Source of the DNA: Gigaspora rosea
Taxonomy: Eukaryota > Glomeromycota > Glomeromycetes > Diversisporales > Gigasporaceae
Reading direction: 5' to 3'
Assembly: GCA_003550325.1 (NCBI GenBank)
Contig: QKWP01000350.1
Coordinates: 218,679 to 282,678, forward strand
Length of the DNA: 64,000 nucleotides
The notes beneath the pieces were generated by a model, which saw only the letters and a list, made by a program, of their open reading frames with translations, had not been told where the DNA came from and ran no database searches. Position numbers and translations under genes: made by a program. This document shows positions 58,771 to 64,000 of this stretch, piece by piece (positions within the stretch are counted from its first letter, which is position 1; every line of letters starts with the position of its first letter).

Positions 58771-60434
58771 GCATGATAGAAAGTCGTTTTGATTGGCCAA
58801 CGTGATACAATTGAATGTAGATTGTTATACAAATTATTTATATTAGTTTTAAAGTACTCCCTATATGAAAGTATAATCGCCCATATGACAAGTGGCTGAG
58901 CATGCCATCTACAATTAAATAATTTTCAGAAACGTTGGTTTTTCGCTTTACTAGTAGTTGGCGAATTTAATAGATATAATCAGATTCCCGGGAGTTTTGC
59001 TAATGCCGTATATTTACTAGTAACTAAATAGTAAATAGTTAAGTAGGCTCGTAAGACTTTTTTAAAGTTTTTTTGACGGGTTTTTCAAAGTTTTATTCCT
59101 ATGGCTAATGTAGTCTTGAAACTTGTACTCAAGATCTAGATAATAAGAAATATTCGAATAATACTTAATTTGTGGAAATAGTGGTTAAGTATGGTGTAAA
59201 ATATATTAAGTGTGAAAAAAAGTGTTTAGACAGTAATTACAATATAATTCTTACAGATGGTATTACTTTGGATTCTATTATATATATAGTTTAGATACGA
59301 TGAATTTTTAATTTTTTTTAATAATATTAAATAATGTTTAATATTTGTAAATTTTGGATTGTATTAAGGATAGATAATATGTAAGCAATATTCATGCTTG
59401 TAACAACTAGTATAACTAGAATTTTTTAATATTTTTGTATTTTAAAAACTTTATATTATTCACTTTTGAGTTGTCAAAAAAAGTTGCTAATTAAAAAAAA
59501 ACTCATGCTACTAAACTTATTAATAAAATATATTGTTTTTTTAAATAAAGTATACGTAAATAAAGTATTTTAAAATCATAAAATAACTTATTTCGATAAA
59601 TTGATTTATAATTTCTTTATTTTGTTTAGGTTGAATGTAATTTCTTATCAATGCGAGCATGTTTTGGAATTCTATTACAACCCATGTGTATTCAGAATTA
59701 ACTTAAGTGGATTCTAAACTTGCTATAATTCTGTTCTCACGACATATATATTCTAGTTATGATACATTATTCTAACTATTCTGCTATACAAAAATCCACA
59801 AAAATTTGATTTGATATACAATATATCTAATTCATATAATATTAAAAAAAAAAGAAATTAAAAAAACTATCGTATTTATATCATAACAAAAATTCAAGGT
59901 AACATTACCTGCAACCTGTGCGAATTATCCTCAGCAAATTTTAACTATCACCTAAACGCTTTTTTCACACTTGTAAGCTTTATACAATACATATAGTAAA
60001 AAATTATATTTTTTTATAAATTAAGTGTTATTCGAATATTTCTTATTACCTAGATCTTGAATACAAGTTTCAAGACTACATTAACAATAGGAATAAAGCT
60101 TTGAAAAAACCTCTCAAAAAAAACTTCAAATAAAGTCTTATGAACCTACTTAACTATTTACTATTTAGTTACTAGTAAATATACGGCATTAGCAAAACTT
60201 CTTGAGAATCTGATTATATCTGATTAAATTCACCAACTACTAGTAAAGCGAAAACCTACGTATCCTGAAAATTCGTTAATCATAAATGGCATGCTCAGCC
60301 ACTTGTCATATGAGTGATTACACTTTCATATAGGAAGTACTTTAAAACTAATATAAATAATTTGTATAACGATCTACATTCAATTGTATCACGTTGGCCA
60401 ATCAAAACGACTTTCCATCATGCTCAAACAGCCT
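58771..60434. mobile_element. Large palindromic element, ~430-bp arms
   Basis: Left GATAGAAAGTCGTTTTGATT, TTGGCCAACGTGATAC, ATGACAAGTGGCTGAGCATG, TTTACTAGTAACTAAATAG, AGATCTAGATAATAAGAAAT are mirrored at right by CTATTTAGTTACTAGTAAA, CATGCTCAGCCACTTGTCAT, GTATCACGTTGGCCAA, AATCAAAACGACTTTC. Arms about 58771-59240 and 59930-60434; the AT-rich spacer of about 0.7 kb has no gene. It retains CG where its surroundings do not, so probably a younger arrival. Confidence 0.7.
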
Positions 60435-60536
60435 AAGTGTGCATTTATAGAGAATATATAAAAAAATGTATAGCCAATCAGAAAAAAGAACCAATGTGCA
60501 TAATTAATAATACATGTGTCAGGAATGCCAAAACTA

Positions 60537-60682
60537 GAGATTTGAACCATTTAACTGCATAAAACTTTTTTATATTGCCAGGCCAAATTATGTTGATTAT
60601 GGGTCAGGATTATCTTAATTTAGGCTAAATTAAATAGTTGAACAATTAAACCACTAAGAAAAATTTTAGCAGTTTTAATCAC
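60537..60682. mobile_element. Small TA-flanked MITE, copy 2, CpG-decayed
   Basis: Same family as 12566-12713. The left tip GAGATTTGAACCATTTAACTG corresponds to GGGATTGGAACCGTTTAACCG at copy 1; the right CAGTTTTAATCAC corresponds to CGGTTCCAATCCC. TA on both sides. Confidence 0.7.
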
Positions 60683-61045
60683 TAGCTAAACCAGATTGTC
60701 ACTAACAGGATTAGAAATTGCTTCTTGCATGATACATAGCCTTCATATAAAATGCATGATGATCTTATATAAGGTAAAATTTTGAGTTTGGTATTTAATG
60801 ATAGCTATTTATTTATGTTTAGTCAAAGCCTTATAAGAACAACAAATCCAATTTTTAAAATTGGTAAATCTTGTATTTTAGTCAGTCAAATGATCAAATG
60901 CGTACATTTATGGAGGTTCGTATATAAGCCCTGAACCATAAAAATCTATGCATGTGCAGAGTATGGAGGATGTGCAATTATCATTAAGTCCCAAGCTTGG
61001 GACCGGGCTAAGGTGTGCACTTAAAAAGGGTGTGCACTTAGGGAA

Positions 61046-61442
61046 CAGTGTTGGCACATGACCAGGTCATAACAGGTCATATTACTAAGTTCAATTAGTG
61101 AAGTCATATGACCATAGTCATGTGACTTCACTAATTGAACTTAGTAATATGACTGGATAGCAAGACTAAAATGTGTGACAGGGTATGCATGTATACATCA
61201 GAAATGTTTTAAAGTTCATTTATATTTAGGTTAGGGTTGGGTTAGGATTGATGTTAGCAAGATGTATAGTAAATCGTTCAAGGACTTTTTATTAAAACTC
61301 GAAAGATGGTTTCTTATGCAGTTTGCTGACTTTTTGGCAAAACGAACGTTTGTTTTGGAGTTTCTCTGATCGTGTAACGTTACACCTGATCTTGAAATCT
61401 GATTGGTAATCTGAGATATGACTTGGTCATGTGCCAACACTG
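61046..61442. mobile_element. hAT- or MULE-like MITE with central hairpin
   Basis: TIRs CAGTGTTGGCACATGACC / GGTCATGTGCCAACACTG are nearly perfect. Flanks CTTAGGGAA (61037-61045) and CTTAGGGAG (61443-61451) match at 8 of 9 bases. Near the left, TACTAAGTTCAATTAGTGAA and TTCACTAATTGAACTTAGTA form a ~35-bp-armed hairpin. GTTACACCTGATCTTGAAA is shared with other MITEs here. Confidence 0.7.
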
Positions 61443-61516
61443 CTTAGGGAGGGTGCACTTAGGGAGGTTTGACTGTTATATATATATATATTTAGTTATT
61501 AATTTATTGTTTTAAG

Positions 61517-62530
61517 CCTTTATTAGAAAATGATGAACATCTCAGAATTATTAATGACGTGCCAACAAGATGGAATTCTATGTATCTTGTATAGATAAGG
61601 CTACATAAAATGCAGCATATAATAAGTGCTATGATCAGTTTCTTAGAAATTGAAAATAATCATGATTCTAAACATGATAGTAATCGCCTCAAAAAAAACC
61701 AATTTAACTAATGAGAAATGGATGACAATTGAGCAATTAATTCATTTTTATGTCCATTTGCTGATATTATTGTTAGCTGCATGTATTATGCAATTTCGCT
61801 TATAAAGTCATTTATTGCGCCAAGTAAAGATTATATAGAAATGGTAGACTTTACATATCAAAACAAGCATTTGATGAAGATATTAGATATAAAGACGCTG
61901 ATGAAGATATTGATAATAATCATTCTACCTCTCATCGTAAAATTCGTATAAATACTCCTCAAAATTGGGACAATCTTATTTTACAAGTTCGTACTGCACT
62001 ATACAAGTCTTAATCATTATTATTCAATTTTAACAGAAACTGTGTTAACAGCAGATTACTGAACCAACGGAGCAAGTCATTATCATTTGTATCATTATAT
62101 GATGCACAAAGAACTTTTGACAATTTACGAACATTATTTAATAATTGAAATACTAACACTAATACATTTGTTACACAACAAAAACTCAAATGGTTCTCTA
62201 CTTTCACGCATGTATCGACGCCGGCCAATTATTACTGATGAGATTAGAAATTATTTTGCATATCCAGAGATTTCTTCAAATATAAGTACGGTGGAAAGAA
62301 AATGAAAATGCTTCCATTTTTGGCCAAATTGGCTAAAAAATACCTTGCGATACCTGCCATATCTACTCCGAGTGAAAGGCTGTTCTCTTATGTTGGTAAC
62401 ATTATGACTATACGCAGAACAAGTTTGAACCCAAATGTATTTGAACAACTTCTGTTTCTAAAAAGAATAATAAGTTGGTTGATAATATGTTTCCTAACTA
62501 AAATCTATAAAAGTGAGGATTGTGCGTAAT
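61517..62530 (+). pseudogene. hAT-family transposase relic
   Basis: Recognisable pieces in order: INDVPTRWNSMYLV (the conserved PTRWNS region before the third catalytic part), a middle with IKSFIAPSKDY, HRKIRINTPQ and LILQVRTALYKS, then RNYFAYPEISSN, and the C-terminal dimerisation domain KYLAIPAISTPSERLFSY...RRTSLNP (about 62325-62440). The pieces are in different frames with stops between them, and the N-terminal BED/catalytic start is missing. hAT transposases are RNase H-like enzymes giving 8-bp duplications. Terminal repeats for this copy were not found. Confidence 0.75.
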
Positions 62531-63623
62531 GATACGGTAATGTATTTAAAGATTTTTTTTTTTTGAACGATTAATTTTTATTTAAAACAATAATACATAA
62601 TAAATTGAATGTTCTAAATCATTTCTAAATATAAGTATAGGTTAAATCTTGAAAACACTACTTGACATTATTTAAGAAATATTTATTTGGAATATGATAC
62701 GTTTTTTTTTAGCTTAGCTTTTGAACATTCAAAAAATTCTTACATATATATAACTTATATATTGAGTATACTTTTTATGCGATATCAAATATACTTGTAT
62801 CATTAGAGATTATGCATATATGGTTTACCCAAATAATGAATTTGAATCAATAAGTAGTACAACTTTTAGTTAGCATACAATAAAAAAAAAATTCTTATAG
62901 TTTGTGTTTGACGGAGCTTTTAAAAACAATCAAATGCTTGCTAAACGTTTAAATTAATATTCTATTCAATATCTTTGCCTTCTATTGTTTGAGAATTCTT
63001 GCACAATCTAAATCGAAGATTTTTAATCGACTGATTGAAATAGAATGTTTAACACTAAGTAAAGGGATATTATAGCCTTTTAAGAACATCAAAATTAGAT
63101 CACTCAAAATTTAAAGCATTGAATTTTAAATAAAACAGAACTGTAAAAAAAGAGATGTTTAATGCTAATCACTACATCAATATCTAGATAATTATCCGCA
63201 TGTGATCAGATTCATCATAATTATCTACACACATGATCGAATTGCCAGATATGTGACCAGGTCTTACGACTAACAACATTAATAATATCAATATTGATTT
63301 TTAATAATCAGCTCAGGTGACAACATCAACTAGTTATACTAAGTTAACCAATTAAAAATTTTACTCAATCGGTTAACTGAGTTTTATTTAGTCTGATTCG
63401 GTTACCAAATTATGGCTTAATCAGTTCACATCACTACTTACTTGACCTCAAATACTATGAGTAGTTTCAAAATTTTTTAAGGATACTAATCATTAATTTT
63501 ATTAGACGATTGATTGTAACAAATAATACTAAAAAAAATATTCATGATTCACAAATAATTTGTCTTTGACATAAAACAATATCGCTTAACCATTGTCAAA
63601 AAGATTCTTATAAACTAAGTTTA
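62531..63623. other. Intergenic, nothing recognised
   Basis: AT-rich spacer between the hAT relic and the last exon of the edge gene. No terminal repeats or coding region supported. Confidence 0.4.
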
Positions 63624-63938
63624 TTATTCTTTAATATCATTCTTTAATTTCTCCTTTAATAATCTTCTTAGAATTTTACCTGACGCATTTTTTGGAATTC
63701 TATCAATAAACATTATACCACCCCTTAATCTTTTATATGGTAAAACCTTTTCATCTACAAAAGATTGAATTTCTTCGGCTAAAGATTGAGATTGTTTATG
63801 CCCATTTTTAATTGTGACATATGCAGCAGGAATTTCGGTTGCTTCTTTTTCAGAATAGTATCCTATTACTGCTGCGTCTGATACAACTTCATGCGTAAGT
63901 AGAATCGATTCCAGTTCAGAAGGTGCCACATCAAAATC
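63624..63938 (-). CDS. 4-coumarate:CoA ligase-like gene, last exon (partial, runs off the right edge)
   Basis: The exon begins after an acceptor CTTCACAG (minus strand) and runs to a stop at 63624; 104 codons plus stop are open. It encodes the C-terminal AMP-binding domain: PSELESILLTHE, DAAVIGYYSEKEATEIPAAY, VDEKVLPYKRLRGGIMFID and PKNASGKILRR, with the usual catalytic Lys. Unlike the pseudogene at 46639-49215, it keeps the family-typical PKNASGK (there PKIAWGK). The rest of the gene lies beyond 64000, so whether the whole is intact cannot be judged. Confidence 0.85.
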   Translation of the reverse strand, partial: DFDVAPSELESILLTHEVVSDAAVIGYYSEKEATEIPAAYVTIKNGHKQSQSLAEEIQSFVDEKVLPYKRLRGGIMFIDRIPKNASGKILRRLLKEKLKNDIKE

Positions 63939-64000
63939 CTGTGAAGTTTTTTGATTTAGTCAAATATAAAGACATAATAATTACAAAATTGATTACTATA

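Noticed and set aside
61230-61260. Telomere-like TTAGGGTT sequences (also near 41455, 47110 and 50600)
   Set aside because: Only one to three imperfect units, always inside repeated modules or MITEs; no terminal array.
61046-62530. MITE 61046-61442 as the 5' end of the hAT relic
   Set aside because: The MITE has both of its own tips and flanks; nothing links it to the transposase pieces 75 bp downstream.

Overview
The window is AT-rich eukaryotic DNA with short GT-AG introns (77-95 bp), very few genes and a dense, deeply nested load of DNA transposons, MITEs and fold-back repeats. The two gene families (an SDR/retinol-dehydrogenase-like family and a 4-coumarate:CoA-ligase-like family) and the transposase family match what I recall from arbuscular mycorrhizal fungi (Glomeromycotina, Rhizophagus-like). 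That assignment is from memory, not from a search.

Host genes: three copies of one six-exon SDR gene lie on the + strand. Copy 1 (4896-6279) has lost its start frame and C-terminal frame. Copy 2 (18323-19707, 315 aa) and copy 3 (44559-45921, 306 aa) are open across all exons, with TGxxxGIG, NNAG, Ser and YxxxK motifs. Each has a TATA box 55-56 bp upstream of its start, and flanking DNA is duplicated too. A broken 4CL-like gene follows copy 3 (46639-49215). The intact last exon of a paralogue enters from the right edge on the - strand (63624-63938). SDR and acyl-CoA-ligase-like genes being neighbours may only reflect expanded families; no pathway can be claimed.

Layout: 1-560 is an A-rich tract. 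2-21 kb holds SDR copies 1 and 2 among CpG-containing MITEs and LTR-like fossils. 21.3-30.4 kb is CpG-poor decayed repeat DNA with two tRNA-derived SINE candidates and a fold-back element. About 30.5-41.3 kb looks like one large DNA transposon: long terminal inverted repeats, about eight ~315-bp tandem units on the left, a decayed DDE-like transposase gene in the middle, and about seven units in inverted orientation on the right. 41.6-49.3 kb holds a MULE-derived element with a zinc-knuckle remnant, SDR copy 3 and the 4CL pseudogene. 49.4-53.1 kb is a stack of nested elements. 53-61 kb is again CpG-poor, with an assembly N at 56429 and a large palindrome at 58.8-60.4 kb. 61.5-62.5 kb is a hAT transposase relic.

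The most striking theme is a set of elements, mostly flanked by TA, whose bodies are arrays of a short motif that switches strand between the two halves. Each has a different motif (CGAAACC, GGCGAAA, GACGCATGACGAAACC, TTCACCGACAA, CGATTAGT, ATCCGGAT, TTTGATTTGAA, GTGCCATTCCGTG). The ~11-kb transposon shows the same inverted-array design at larger scale.
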